From Streptomyces huasconensis (GTDB lineage: Bacteria > Actinomycetota > Actinomycetes > Streptomycetales > Streptomycetaceae): a stretch of 46,349 nt of DNA. The stretch is from positions 1-46,349 of the forward strand of contig RBWT01000050.1 in assembly GCA_004010275.1 (NCBI GenBank), written 5' to 3'. The number at the start of each line of letters is the position of its first letter. Position 1 is the first letter of the stretch. Shown here in pieces: positions 40,197-46,349 of this stretch. Under the pieces are notes generated by a model. The model had not been told where the DNA came from. It made no database searches and was given only the letters and a program-made list of their open reading frames with translations. A program made the position numbers and the translations under genes.

Positions 40197-40820
40197 ATGC
40201 GCGGCAGCGTCATACGGAGAACGGGAATCCGGGCCGTGGCCCTGGGGGCCGTGACGGTGATCGGTCTGGTCGCCGGGTGCGGTCAGAGCGTGGGGCAGTC
40301 GCGTGGGGACGGGCACGCCGCGGCGCGGGAGATGAGCCACGCCGCGGCCGGTGACCACAGTCACCGGCTGCGCAAGAGCGACATCCCCTGGAGCGGCAGC
40401 CCGAGCCCGTTCAACGCGCAGGTCAAGCTCGCCGACGGGCGGCGCGTCGCCATGCACTACATGAGTGGCAAGGGGCTCTTCGTGCAGGACTACAGCCCCC
40501 GGGCCAAGGGCTGGTCCAAGCCCGCCGTGGTCTACAAGACGAGGACCGACGCCTGCCAGGGCATCGGGCTCAAGGCCAAGGACGGCACGGTCGCGGCCTA
40601 CGGGGACTTCGCCCCGTGGTGCGCGGACGGCGAACCGCCCATGGAGTCCGTCGCCGCCGTGGCAACGGGATCGCTGACCAAGTGGGACAAGCACCTCACG
40701 ACGAACTTCGACGGCTGGGAGAAGATCGCCGTCGCGCCCGGCGGCAAGAAGGTCACGTTCAGCCGGGGCGGCAAGACGCTGCGCTGGACCAAGGCGGCGG
40801 GCTTCCCCGCCGCCCGCTGA
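40197..40820 (+). CDS. Putative lipoprotein
   Basis: 207 residues. The signal peptide (MRGSVIRRTGIRAVALG, hydrophobic, then LVAGC) has a lipobox with Cys at about 24, so it is probably lipid-anchored on the cell surface. The mature protein is hydrophilic with two cysteines in DACQGIG and APWCADG. No recognised family. AGGGGGAG-type ribosome-binding site upstream of the ATG at 40197. Confidence 0.85.
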   Translation: MRGSVIRRTGIRAVALGAVTVIGLVAGCGQSVGQSRGDGHAAAREMSHAAAGDHSHRLRKSDIPWSGSPSPFNAQVKLADGRRVAMHYMSGKGLFVQDYSPRAKGWSKPAVVYKTRTDACQGIGLKAKDGTVAAYGDFAPWCADGEPPMESVAAVATGSLTKWDKHLTTNFDGWEKIAVAPGGKKVTFSRGGKTLRWTKAAGFPAAR

Positions 40821-40837
40821 CCCGCTCCACCCGGAAC

Positions 40838-40862
40838 GCCACCCTCCGGGGTGGCCGTTTTT
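40838..40862 (+). terminator. Rho-independent-type terminator after the lipoprotein gene
   Basis: GCCACCC-TCCG-GGGTGGC (7-bp stem) is followed by CGTTTTT, one of the few U-tract terminators in this window. Confidence 0.85.
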
Positions 40863-40888
40863 CGATTTCTCCGGCCGGCAGGCATAGC

Positions 40889-40937
40889 GGGGGGCCTCCG
40901 GACCCGTCCTCCTCCATGCGGGGGCAACAGGCCCCCC
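40889..40937 (+). other. Long-range hairpin next to the sigma-factor ribosome-binding site
   Basis: GGGGGGCC (40889-40896) is complementary to GGCCCCCC (40930-40937), which directly abuts the AGGGAG ribosome-binding site. Pairing could hide the site; no known riboswitch class is recognised. Confidence 0.4.
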
Positions 40938-40954
40938 AGGGAGTGAAGGTGACG

Positions 40955-41509
40955 ATGGATGCCCAAGAGCAGGACAGTTTCCGGGAGTTCGTGGCGGCCA
41001 GATCGCCGGCGCTGCTGAAGACCGCCGTGCTGCTCAGCGGCGGCGACCGGCACGCGGGCGAGGACCTGTTGCAGAACGCGCTCATCAAGGCCGCGGGCAG
41101 GTGGCGGCGGATCGACGAGCCGGAGGCGTACGTACGGCGGATTCTGTACCGCCAGCAGGTGAGCCGGTGGCGGCTGAAGTGGCCCCGGCGTGAACTGGCC
41201 GTCGCCGAACCGCCGGAGAACGCCGCGACCGGGGACGCCACCTCCGCCGCCGAACTGCGGATCGTGCTGCGCGGGGCGCTCGCCAAACTCACCGCGCGCC
41301 AGCGGACCGTACTGGTCCTGCGCTACTTCGAGGACCTGCCGGAGGCGGAGGTCGCCCAGCTCCTCGGCTGTTCCGTGGGCACGGTGCGCAGCACGACGCA
41401 CCGCTCCCTCGCCCGGCTGCGGAGTCTCGCCCCCGAACTGGCACGGCTGGACCGGCCGGACCACGGGGCCAGGCCGATGTCCCCCGACTTCTCGCCCATG
41501 GAGGTATGA
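40955..41509 (+). CDS. ECF RNA polymerase sigma factor (SigE family)
   Basis: 184 residues with an N-terminal sigma-70 region 2 (EFVAARSPALLKTAVLL, DLLQNALIKAAGRWRRI) and region 4 (LTARQRTVLVLRYFEDLPEAEVAQLLG, GTVRSTTHRSLARLR). Such SigE-type sigmas pair with a membrane partner encoded downstream. ATG 40955 (MDAQEQDSFREF) is used; GTG at 40949 is five bases from AGGGAG and equally possible. Its stop overlaps the next gene by ATGA. Confidence 0.9.
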   Translation: MDAQEQDSFREFVAARSPALLKTAVLLSGGDRHAGEDLLQNALIKAAGRWRRIDEPEAYVRRILYRQQVSRWRLKWPRRELAVAEPPENAATGDATSAAELRIVLRGALAKLTARQRTVLVLRYFEDLPEAEVAQLLGCSVGTVRSTTHRSLARLRSLAPELARLDRPDHGARPMSPDFSPMEV

Positions 41510-42738
41510 CCGTGAATGTGGAAGAGCTGGTGCGCGACTCGCTGCGGGAGCAGGCGGACCAAGGCGCGCCCCTGCCGGGGGACTTCGCCGACCGGGTGCT
41601 GGCCGCGCGGCGGCGCCGCAGGACCCGTACGATCGCGGGCACCTCGCTCGCCGCGGTGACCGCCGTCGTCGTGGCGGTGGCGGTGCCGGTGCTCGCGGAG
41701 GACACCGGGCGGCAGGAGACGCGTCCGGCGAGCGAGCTGAGGAGCGGTGACGTCGTCGCGCACCCCGGCCAGACACCGCCCCGGGACCTGATCGCCGCGG
41801 GGAACAAGGCGCTCGCCGCGTTCAGCACGAGCGTCCCCGCCAAGCAGCCGGACGGCGACGAGATCGTCACCCGTACCTACCGGCTGCTCGACCAGAAGAC
41901 CGGCACCTACCGCAAGGACGCCCGGTGGTCGTGGGTGGCCGTCGCGCCCGGCATGCGTACCGCCGCCGTCCTCGAACAGAAGCTGCCCGTGCGGCGGATC
42001 GGGCTGCTGAACCTGCTCACCGGCAAGGTCGAGCGCTGGATTCCCGTGGACCACAAGGTCGGGGGCGTCGCGTTCTCGCCGGACGGCAGGAAGCTCGTCG
42101 CCACGACCTACGAGAAGAGCCCGGACCTGATGGACATGGACCGGCCGATCCACGACGGCAAGCGCGAGCTGCCCGGCCCCGCCGAACCGAGCAGGACCGG
42201 CTTCTACGTCATCGACGTGGCGTCGGGTGAATCCGGCTGGAGCAAGGTCGAGACGGCCCCGGGCGGCGGCTGGCCCGGCGAGATCAACACCCGGGAGGAC
42301 TTCGCCTTCAGTCAGGACGGCACCCTCGTCTACTCGAACCTCACCATGGTGCCGGGCCGCCGGTACTACGACTTCGAGGGCCACAAGAAGAGCACCCCCC
42401 CGAAGGAAAGGCATCTGGGCTGGTTCAACGACGGTGGGCTCTCACCGGACGGGAAGCTCGCCGCGGGCGAATTCGCGGGCGACGGCAAGACGACCGCGTC
42501 CGAGATCATCGACCCCCTCACCGGCAAGCGCGTCGCCAAGGTGCCGGGGCAGCAACTGCTCGCCTGGGCCGACAGCAAGCGGCTCATCGCCTGGGACATC
42601 GCGCCCGGCACGAGCGAGTACCGCAACCGGCTCGTCCTCGTCACCATCGGGAGCGAGAAGACGGTCCCGCTCAGCGGCTTCCGCTCGTCCAAGGCGGATG
42701 CGGCCGGACGCTGGCAACCGGTCTTCGCCGAACGGTAG
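41506..42738 (+). CDS. Membrane-anchored beta-propeller protein, probable regulator of the ECF sigma
   Basis: 410 residues. Residues 1-40 form a small, mostly charged cytoplasmic part (DSLREQADQGAPLPGDFADRVLAARRRRR); residues 43-62 are a membrane helix (SLAAVTAVVVAVAVPVLA); the rest is extracellular with WD40/Tolb-like repeats (GGVAFSPDGRKLVA, DFAFSQDGTLVYS, NDGGLSPDGKLAAG). It is coupled to the sigma factor (ATGA), so it may be its anti-sigma factor or sensor. It is not a classical zinc-binding anti-sigma factor. Confidence 0.85.
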   Translation: MTVNVEELVRDSLREQADQGAPLPGDFADRVLAARRRRRTRTIAGTSLAAVTAVVVAVAVPVLAEDTGRQETRPASELRSGDVVAHPGQTPPRDLIAAGNKALAAFSTSVPAKQPDGDEIVTRTYRLLDQKTGTYRKDARWSWVAVAPGMRTAAVLEQKLPVRRIGLLNLLTGKVERWIPVDHKVGGVAFSPDGRKLVATTYEKSPDLMDMDRPIHDGKRELPGPAEPSRTGFYVIDVASGESGWSKVETAPGGGWPGEINTREDFAFSQDGTLVYSNLTMVPGRRYYDFEGHKKSTPPKERHLGWFNDGGLSPDGKLAAGEFAGDGKTTASEIIDPLTGKRVAKVPGQQLLAWADSKRLIAWDIAPGTSEYRNRLVLVTIGSEKTVPLSGFRSSKADAAGRWQPVFAER

Positions 42739-42849
42739 ACAGTGCGACGCGGCTCGGTTTTTCCGGTCAGGCGGGCGCAGGCACCGCAGGCACTAGTGCC
42801 AACTCGCCCCTGTATGGGTCACCATGGGGGACAGTGGGTCCCCAATGGC

Positions 42850-42863
42850 GGAACAGCTGTTCC
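42850..42863. promoter_or_regulatory. 14-bp palindrome with LexA-like GAAC-N4-GTTC core
   Basis: GGAACAGCTGTTCC is a perfect palindrome ending 12 bases before the ATG of the small protein, just upstream of its CTAGGAGG site. The core fits the actinobacterial SOS box (RNNY centre) but the flanks (G/C rather than C/G) do not. By chance one such core might occur in a window this long. Confidence 0.3.
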
Positions 42864-42875
42864 CTAGGAGGCGTC

Positions 42876-43037
42876 ATGAGGCTCGGCAAAGCACTCGCCA
42901 CCGGAATCGCCGAAGAGCAGCCGCGGCAGGAGGAACCGGCGCGGCAGCAGTACGAGACGACTGTCCCGGAACCCGGCCCGCAGGCCGCTGAGCCGGCGGC
43001 GGAGCCCCGGCCGGTCGAGGCCGCCGTAGGCCGATGA
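42876..43037 (+). CDS. Small Glu/Pro/Ala-rich protein, 53 residues
   Basis: MRLGKALATGIAEEQ start, then an acidic, Pro-rich disordered tail (PEPGPQAAEPAAEPRP). Excellent ribosome-binding site (TAGGAGG) and an ATGA overlap with the next gene support it as a real gene. No domain recognised. Confidence 0.7.
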   Translation: MRLGKALATGIAEEQPRQEEPARQQYETTVPEPGPQAAEPAAEPRPVEAAVGR

Positions 43038-43698
43038 GGCTGCGGCTCCCCGAGGAACGCCCGACGGAGCCGCCGACCGGATACAAGATCGCCCGCCCGG
43101 TGCTGTCCCACGACGGCACCCGGGCCGCTTTCACCGGCGTCTCCCTCGGCGCGGGACTGCCGTACGCGGTGCTCGACGAGGCGCGCTGCGTCTACGGCAG
43201 ACGGCACAGCGCCCCCAACCGCCGCTGCGACTGCGGCTTCCACTGCGTGCACGAGCGTGCCACCGCCGAGGGGCTGCTGTGCACGGCCGAACACCGCGGG
43301 GCGGTGCTCCTCGAAGTGACGGTGCTCGGCGTGTACATCCGCTTCGAGCGCGGTTTCCGGTACGCCAGACAGCGGGTGTGCGAGGCGACCGTGCCGCCGT
43401 GCGACTGCGGTGGCGCCGCCACGCTCCTCGCCGACGCCGGGTGGGCAGGCCGGGGTGGCGGGCCCTCGAACCGGCGTGCGGGCGGTGCCGGGGTGCGCGA
43501 CAGGCGTTGTCCGTCGCGGAGTTCGCGCGGCTTGCGGGGGAGGGGCTGCGGGTCGTCACGCCGGTCCCGCCCGCTGCCGGAGGCGGGCCCCTGGCGCTCG
43601 GCATGCCCGAACTGATGGCCGAGGCCGCGCTCCTCCAGGCGCGCCTCGACTGGTTCCAGGCGGAGCTGGCCCGGCTGGCCGGGAACCAACGGGGATAG
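43034..43698 (+). CDS. Cys-rich hypothetical protein, one-base frameshift
   Basis: Cysteine clusters RRCDCGFHCVHE (about residues 55-67), PPCDCGGA and, in the continued frame, EPACGRCRG, look like zinc- or metal-binding sites. The frame breaks near 43450 after AGWAGRG, where a base is missing; the C-terminal part is then WRALEPACGRCRGARQALSVAEFARLAGEG and ends with a helix RLDWFQAELARLAGNQRG. About 221 residues after repair. No family recognised. It is translationally coupled to the 53-residue protein. Confidence 0.7.
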
Positions 43699-43750
43699 CG
43701 CGGCCTCGCGCGGGTACCCGGTCCTTCCAGCCAGAAGGGAGGCGGCACCC

Positions 43751-44191
43751 GTGACCGGGACCATGCACGAGCAGACGACACGCGACCACGCACAGGACCG
43801 CGACAGCCCGCAGCACTCGGTGGGGCAGCTCGTCGAGCGGGCCACCGCGCAGTTGTCGGACCTCGTACGTCAGGAAATGCGGCTCGCCGCCCGGGAGATG
43901 GCCGCCAAGAGCAAGCGCGCGGGCCGTGGCGGCGGGCTCCTCGGGGCGGCCGGCGCGGTCGCGTACATCGGACTCATGGCGCTCGCGGCCACGGCGATCG
44001 CGGCGCTCTCCCTCGCCCTGCCCGTCTGGGCGGCCGCCCTCATCGTCACGGGTGTTCTCTTCGCCGTGGCGGGGGTCCTGGCCGTGATGGGACGCGGGCA
44101 ACTGGCCCGTGCGGTACCGCCCGTGCCGCAGGAGGCCATCGAGAGCGTCCGGGCGGACGTCGAGGAGATCAAGGGAAGGGCGCACCGATGA
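43751..44191 (+). CDS. Phage-holin-like (Holin-X/DUF1469 type) membrane protein
   Basis: 146 residues. An N-terminal hydrophilic, helical region (SVGQLVERATAQLSDLVRQE) precedes two hydrophobic helices (VAYIGLMALAATAIAALSLAL and AALIVTGVLFAVAGVLAVM). The layout matches the actinobacterial putative Holin-X superfamily. GTG 43751 follows GAAGGGAGG. Phage function is unlikely in this housekeeping context; probably an envelope protein, co-transcribed with the next two genes. Confidence 0.85.
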   Translation: MTGTMHEQTTRDHAQDRDSPQHSVGQLVERATAQLSDLVRQEMRLAAREMAAKSKRAGRGGGLLGAAGAVAYIGLMALAATAIAALSLALPVWAAALIVTGVLFAVAGVLAVMGRGQLARAVPPVPQEAIESVRADVEEIKGRAHR

Positions 44192-44892
44192 CGAACACCC
44201 CGAAGAGCCCGAATGGCTCGAACGGCGGCGAGAACGCGAGCAGTTCGACGACCGCGGGCGTGAAGGGGCCGGACGAACTGCGCCGGCAGATCGAGGACAC
44301 CCGCGGGCGGCTGGGCGAGACCGTGGAGGAACTCGCGGCGAAGGCGGACGTGAAGTCCCGCGCGAAGGACAAGGCCGAAGCGGTGAAGAGTCAAGTACGT
44401 GGAACGGCGGCACAGGTGAAGGACAAGGTGACGGAGCAGGCGGCCCGCGCGAAGGGCAAGGCGGCGGGCGAGGCGGGCCACGCGAAGGAGGCGGCCGCCG
44501 TGAGCACGGCACAGACGAAGGAGAAGGCCATCGAGGGCGCGGCGCAGGTCAAGGGCAAGGCGATCGAAGGCGCCGCGCAGGTGAAGGGCAAGGCCATCGA
44601 GGGCGCCGCACAGGTGAAGGGCAAGGCCATCGAAGGCGCCGCCCTGGCCAAGGGGGCCGTGATCGGCGCGAAGGCGCGCAGCGGAGGAGAACCAGGCCGT
44701 GGCCCAGGCCGGGGAGAAGGTCACCGAGGTGGCGCGCGCGCGCAGGAGAACGCGCCGGAGCCGGTACGGGCCGTCGCGACCGGCGTCGCACGGGCCACCA
44801 GCCGCCGCCCAGGGGCGTTCGTCGCGGCAGGGGCGGGCGCGCTGCTCGCGTTCGTGGTGCTGCGCGGCCGGAAGCGGGGTGGCCGCCGATGA
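44188..44892 (+). CDS. DUF3618 membrane protein with 11-residue repeats, compensating frameshifts
   Basis: The N-terminal DUF3618-type block is GPDELRRQIEDTRGRLGETVEELAAKADVK; then an Ala/Lys-rich helical region follows, including four tandem copies of an 11-residue KGKAIEGAAQV-type unit (44523-44651). A C-terminal membrane helix (GAFVAAGAGALLAFVVL) ends RGRKRGGRR. Between about 44683 and 44735 the frame is off: the natural reading EENQAVAQAGEKVTEVARA is one base over, then the frame returns with QENAPEPVRAVATG. Overlaps both neighbours by ATGA. DUF3618 proteins resemble ribosome/membrane-linking or stress-related ElaB/YqjD-type proteins; the role here is inference. Confidence 0.85.
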   Translation: MTNTPKSPNGSNGGENASSSTTAGVKGPDELRRQIEDTRGRLGETVEELAAKADVKSRAKDKAEAVKSQVRGTAAQVKDKVTEQAARAKGKAAGEAGHAKEAAAVSTAQTKEKAIEGAAQVKGKAIEGAAQVKGKAIEGAAQVKGKAIEGAALAKGAVIGAKARSGGEPGRGPGRGEGHRGGARAQENAPEPVRAVATGVARATSRRPGAFVAAGAGALLAFVVLRGRKRGGRR

Positions 44893-45155
44893 CCAAGGCC
44901 ACGATGCTCTACAAGCCGCTCGGCATGGCCTTCGGCATGCTCGGCGGTATGGCCGCGAGCGCCCTGTTCAACCGCACGTGGAAGATGGTGGCGGGCGAGG
45001 ACGACGCCCCGGACGCCCACGACGAGGACCGCGCCTGGCGCGAGATCCTCGCCGCGGCCGCGCTCCAGGGCGCGATCTTCGCCGTGGTCAAGGCCGCGGT
45101 GCAGCGCGGCGGCGCGGTCGGCGTCCGCCGGGTGACGGGGCAGTGGCCGGACTGA
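44889..45155 (+). CDS. DUF4235 membrane protein
   Basis: 88 residues. KPLGMAFGMLGGMAASALFNRTWKMVAGED and REILAAAALQGAIFAVVKAAVQRGG are the two hydrophobic blocks of DUF4235. Together with the preceding Holin-X and DUF3618 proteins it is a common actinobacterial three-gene set. Coupled to the preceding gene by ATGA. Function unknown. Confidence 0.9.
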   Translation: MTKATMLYKPLGMAFGMLGGMAASALFNRTWKMVAGEDDAPDAHDEDRAWREILAAAALQGAIFAVVKAAVQRGGAVGVRRVTGQWPD

Positions 45156-45166
45156 CGGGACGACAT

Positions 45167-45248
45167 CGGCGGTGGCGGGCGGCTCCGCGGCGCTGAGGCC
45201 GGGCCCTCGGGCTCCCTGGCCCCGGCCCCGCCGAGCCGCCCGCCGCCG
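45167..45248 (+). terminator. Large hairpin after the DUF4235 gene
   Basis: CGGCGGTGGCGGGCGGCT (45167-45184) and AGCCGCCCGCCGCCG (45234-45248) form the outer stem; inner GGCCGGGC/CCCCGGCC pairing is nested. The stem starts 12 bases after the stop. No other gene is seen in 45156-45356. Confidence 0.65.
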
Positions 45249-45356
45249 TCTCGCATGATCGGCCCGCGCGGGGACGGTGGCGGCCACCTTCCTCGAGCCG
45301 TTTCCCGCCGGAGACGCCGCGTTGACGACGTCAGGTGCCCGGAGGAAGCTCGGCCC

Positions 45357-46165
45357 ATGACCACCACGCAGCACCATCCGTACGCACGCTACGTCGCGCT
45401 CGGCGACAGCCAGACGGAGGGCCTCGGGGACGGTGACGAGACGCGCGGCTACCGCGGCTGGGCCGACCGGCTCGCCGAGATCCTCGCCGAGGTGAACCCG
45501 GACCTCATGTACGCCAACCTCGCCGTGCGCGGCCGCCGCACGGCCCGGATCAAGGCGGAGCAGCTCGGCCCGGCGCTCGCGATGAAGCCGGACCTGGTCA
45601 CCGTCATGGCGGGCATGAACGACCTGGTGCTGCCGGGCGGCTTCGACGCCGCCCGCGTCGCCGCCGACATCGAGGAGATGTTCACCGAACTCACCGCGGC
45701 GGGCGCGCACGTGGCCACCGTGACCTTCCCGGACATCGGGCGGATCTCCCCGCTCGCGCGGCGCGCGCTGCCCCGCGTCCTGGACCTGAACGCCCGCATC
45801 CGCGCCGCCGCGGACCGCACGGCGTGACGGTGCTCGACACCTTCCCGCACCGGGTAACCAGCGACCCGCGGCTGTGGAGCGGCGACCGCATGCACGCCAG
45901 CCCGCTGGGCCACGCCAGGATCGCCGCCGGGATGGCGGACGCCCTCGGCCTGCCCGGTCACGAGGGCTGGCTGGCCACGCTGCCGCCGCTCGCCCCGGTG
46001 TCGGTGTGGGGCGAGGTGACGGCGCAGGCGCGGTGGTGCACCGGGTTCATGGGCCCGTGGCTGTGGCGGCGGGTGCGGGGCCGCTCCTCGGGGGACGGCC
46101 GGGAGGCGAAGCGTCCCCTCCTCGGCGCGGTGACCGTTCCGGATCACGATCACGAGCCGATATGA
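45357..46165 (+). CDS. SGNH/GDSL hydrolase, one-base frameshift
   Basis: Esterase/lipase-type fold. Block I nucleophile in ALGDSQTEGLGD (Ser about 19), block III in VMAGMNDLVLPGG, and, after a frame break near 45825 (one base missing after AAADRT), block V with the catalytic Asp/His in GDRMHASPLGHARIAAGM. The C-terminal part follows to 46165. About 269 residues after repair. No signal peptide, so cytoplasmic or unusual export. Substrate unknown. Confidence 0.88.
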
Positions 46166-46166
46166 C

Positions 46167-46197
46167 TTGACCTGAACCATGGTTGAGGTCCGAACGT
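46167..46197 (+). promoter_or_regulatory. MerR/SoxR-like operator inside a long-spacer promoter
   Basis: TTGACC (46167-46172) and GAACGT (46192-46197, weak) are 19 bp apart, the stretched spacing of MerR-controlled promoters. The dyad CCTGAACCATGGTTGAGG fills the spacer. It has the same length as the E. coli soxS operator (CCTCAAGTTAACTTGAGG, from memory) and matches its CCT-AA and TTGAGG edges. Confidence 0.55.
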
Positions 46198-46266
46198 GGG
46201 GTGTGCAGGAGCCGGTCCCGCGCCGGCCCCGGAACGACCCGCACTCACGTGCGCCACCACGGACGG

Positions 46267-46349
46267 ATGGCCAGCCATGCCCACGAACACGAACGCGAAC
46301 ACGACCACGGCCACGTACGCGATCCGCCTACGCACGGTACTCACCGCAC
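46267..46349 (+). CDS. Truncated His-rich protein, possible metal transporter
   Basis: The open frame from ATG 46267 begins MASHAHEHEREHDHGHVRD and runs off the window end. A GTG at 46249 is an alternative start (MRHHGRMASHA...). The His/Glu/Asp-rich N-terminus is typical of cation diffusion facilitators or other metal transporters, but no membrane part is visible. The upstream MerR-type promoter fits metal- or redox-dependent control. Confidence 0.5.
   Translation, partial: MASHAHEHEREHDHGHVRDPPTHGTHR

Noticed and set aside
43751..45155. Prophage lysis module
   Set aside because: No endolysin, capsid, integrase or attachment site nearby; the Holin-X/DUF3618/DUF4235 set is chromosomal in actinobacteria.
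46150..46344. Minus-strand frame with one hydrophobic segment at the right edge
   Set aside because: It is antisense to the His-rich start; the MerR-type promoter points to the plus strand.

Overview
This window is almost certainly a piece of a Streptomyces (or very close actinomycete) chromosome. The DNA is extremely GC-rich, with G or C at nearly every third codon position. The gene order uvrC-rapZ-yvcK-whiA / gap-pgk-tpiA-secG-rbpA-pgi / pgl-opcA-zwf-tal-tkt / ctaB-ctaA / sufR-sufB-sufD-Rieske-sufC-sufS-sufU-sufT is the one I recall for the Streptomyces core chromosome. I see no rRNA, tRNA, prophage, insertion sequence or CRISPR array.

Layout. 1-2120: start of a minus-strand gene cut by the window edge, then a secreted papain-like protease with a coupled surface-protein gene, and a 37-bp tandem repeat. 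2144-7558: DNA repair and the whiA locus (uvrC, rapZ, yvcK, whiA) as an overlapping operon. 7717-10682: a large secreted zinc carboxypeptidase. 10871-16637: lower glycolysis (gap, pgk, tpiA), secG, an RbpA-family RNA polymerase-binding protein and pgi. 16725-17213: a DUF2087 protein ending at a strong terminator. 17260-23839 (minus): a complete pentose-phosphate operon read tkt-tal-zwf-opcA-pgl. 24265-29655: haem O/A synthesis genes (ctaB, ctaA) with a hypothetical protein, an amidohydrolase and an ABC exporter. 29938-36544: a SUF iron-sulphur operon led by its repressor. 36645-40820: a proline-rich membrane protein pair, an SMR efflux pump with its TetR regulator, dapD and a lipoprotein. 40955-46349: an ECF sigma factor with a membrane-anchored partner, a small-protein/Cys-rich pair, a holin-X/DUF3618/DUF4235 envelope cassette, an SGNH hydrolase, and at the right edge a MerR-type promoter in front of a His-rich protein.

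The genes are compact: many neighbours overlap by ATGA or GTGA, implying translational coupling. At least six genes have a TANNNT-like -10 element 6-7 nt before the start codon, the leaderless-mRNA arrangement common in actinobacteria. Regulatory DNA is rich: a candidate SufR operator and an iron-box-like site before sufR, two TetR-type operators 22 bp apart before the SMR gene, iterated CGCTCA half-sites between tkt and ctaB, and a MerR/SoxR-like dyad at the right end.

Main caution: at least 14 genes, including the glycolytic and carbon-pathway genes pgk and tkt, contain single-base indels that break and often restore the frame (five in whiA alone). They are both insertions and deletions and sit mostly in GC-rich runs, so I read them as sequencing or assembly errors. 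Such genes are annotated over their full intended span. I did not find one clearly novel large system. The best candidates for something undescribed are the protease/surface-protein pair, the right-edge MerR-box/His-rich gene, the tkt-ctaB repeat operator, and the 13-residue repeat tail of UvrC.
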